Shown piece by piece: positions 5,877-5,958 of a DNA stretch of 5,958 bases (positions within the stretch are counted from its first letter, which is position 1; each line of letters opens with the position of its first letter). A program made the translations under genes and the position numbers. Under the pieces are notes generated by a model. The model saw only the letters and a program-made list of their open reading frames with translations, made no database searches and had not been told where the DNA came from. Source of the stretch: Cellvibrio sp. (GTDB lineage: Bacteria; Pseudomonadota; Gammaproteobacteria; Pseudomonadales; Cellvibrionaceae); the NCBI GenBank assembly GCA_021323495.1, contig JAJQJO010000253.1, forward strand, positions 1-5,958, in the 5' to 3' direction.

Positions 5877-5958
5877 TGGCTTCGCACCCTATAAAATTCA
5901 AGGCGCAACGCACAATTTCTTCCTTTGTAAGTGAAATTCCCTGCTCAGTCTCAGTGTA
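5872..5958 (-). CDS. C-terminal end of an unidentified protein (cut by right edge)
   Basis: A minus-strand frame enters from the right edge and stays open for 28 codons (starting Y-T-E-T-E-Q-G-I-S-L, then TKEEIVRCALNFIGCEAI) before a TAA at 5874-5872. The amphipathic, helix-like composition is compatible with a real protein end, and its orientation matches the rest of the window. I do not recognise the family. It does not resemble the C-terminus of MiaA, which normally precedes hfq. A plus-strand frame also opens at 5876 and runs off the edge (27 codons), but it has no ribosome binding site and an unconvincing composition. With so few codons, either could be chance. Confidence 0.35.
   Translation of the reverse strand, partial: YTETEQGISLTKEEIVRCALNFIGCEAI

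Noticed and set aside
5754..5958. Possible tRNA or group II intron end upstream of hfq (GTGCG and GGTTC-like strings)
   Set aside because: No cloverleaf can be folded, and the short motifs occur without the rest of either structure.

Overview
The window is a stretch of ordinary bacterial chromosome. Every confidently identified gene lies on the minus strand, so the transcription order runs from right to left: (unidentified gene end) - hfq - hflX - hflK - hflC - [two hairpins] - hisZ - purA (cut by the left edge). Gene content and order match the hfq/hflXKC locus of Gammaproteobacteria. The presence of hisZ between hflC and purA, the HflX N-terminus MFF(D/E)R and the Hfq core (MSKGHSLQDPYLNVLRKERV) point to the pseudomonad/Cellvibrio-like side of that class rather than to the enterics. 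A Cellvibrionaceae-type organism is my best guess; I infer this from memory of protein families and did no database search.

Right part (5451-5958). The last 87 bases hold the 3' end of an unidentified minus-strand reading frame that does not look like MiaA, the usual neighbour of hfq. A roughly 118-base intergenic region follows, with a consensus -10 box and a strong ribosome binding site for hfq. Middle (2069-5450). hflX (with a TTG start), hflK and hflC are tightly packed; hflK and hflC share one base (TAATG) and are probably translationally coupled. Left (1-2068). hflC is followed by two intrinsic-terminator-like hairpins in a 188-base gap that lacks the small DUF2065 (YjeT-like) gene often found there. 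hisZ and purA then follow 44 bases apart and form a second transcription unit.

Functionally the window combines post-transcriptional regulation (Hfq, the sRNA chaperone), ribosome rescue/splitting under stress (HflX GTPase), membrane proteolysis control (the HflK-HflC SPFH complex that surrounds FtsH), and two nucleotide/amino-acid biosynthesis proteins (HisZ, the regulatory subunit of ATP phosphoribosyltransferase, and PurA, adenylosuccinate synthetase). I found no mobile element, CRISPR array, tRNA, rRNA or defence system, and no evidence of an undescribed system. The parts most worth a second look are the double-hairpin gap between hflC and hisZ, which may hold a short RNA or a hisZ promoter, and the unusual upstream neighbour of hfq.
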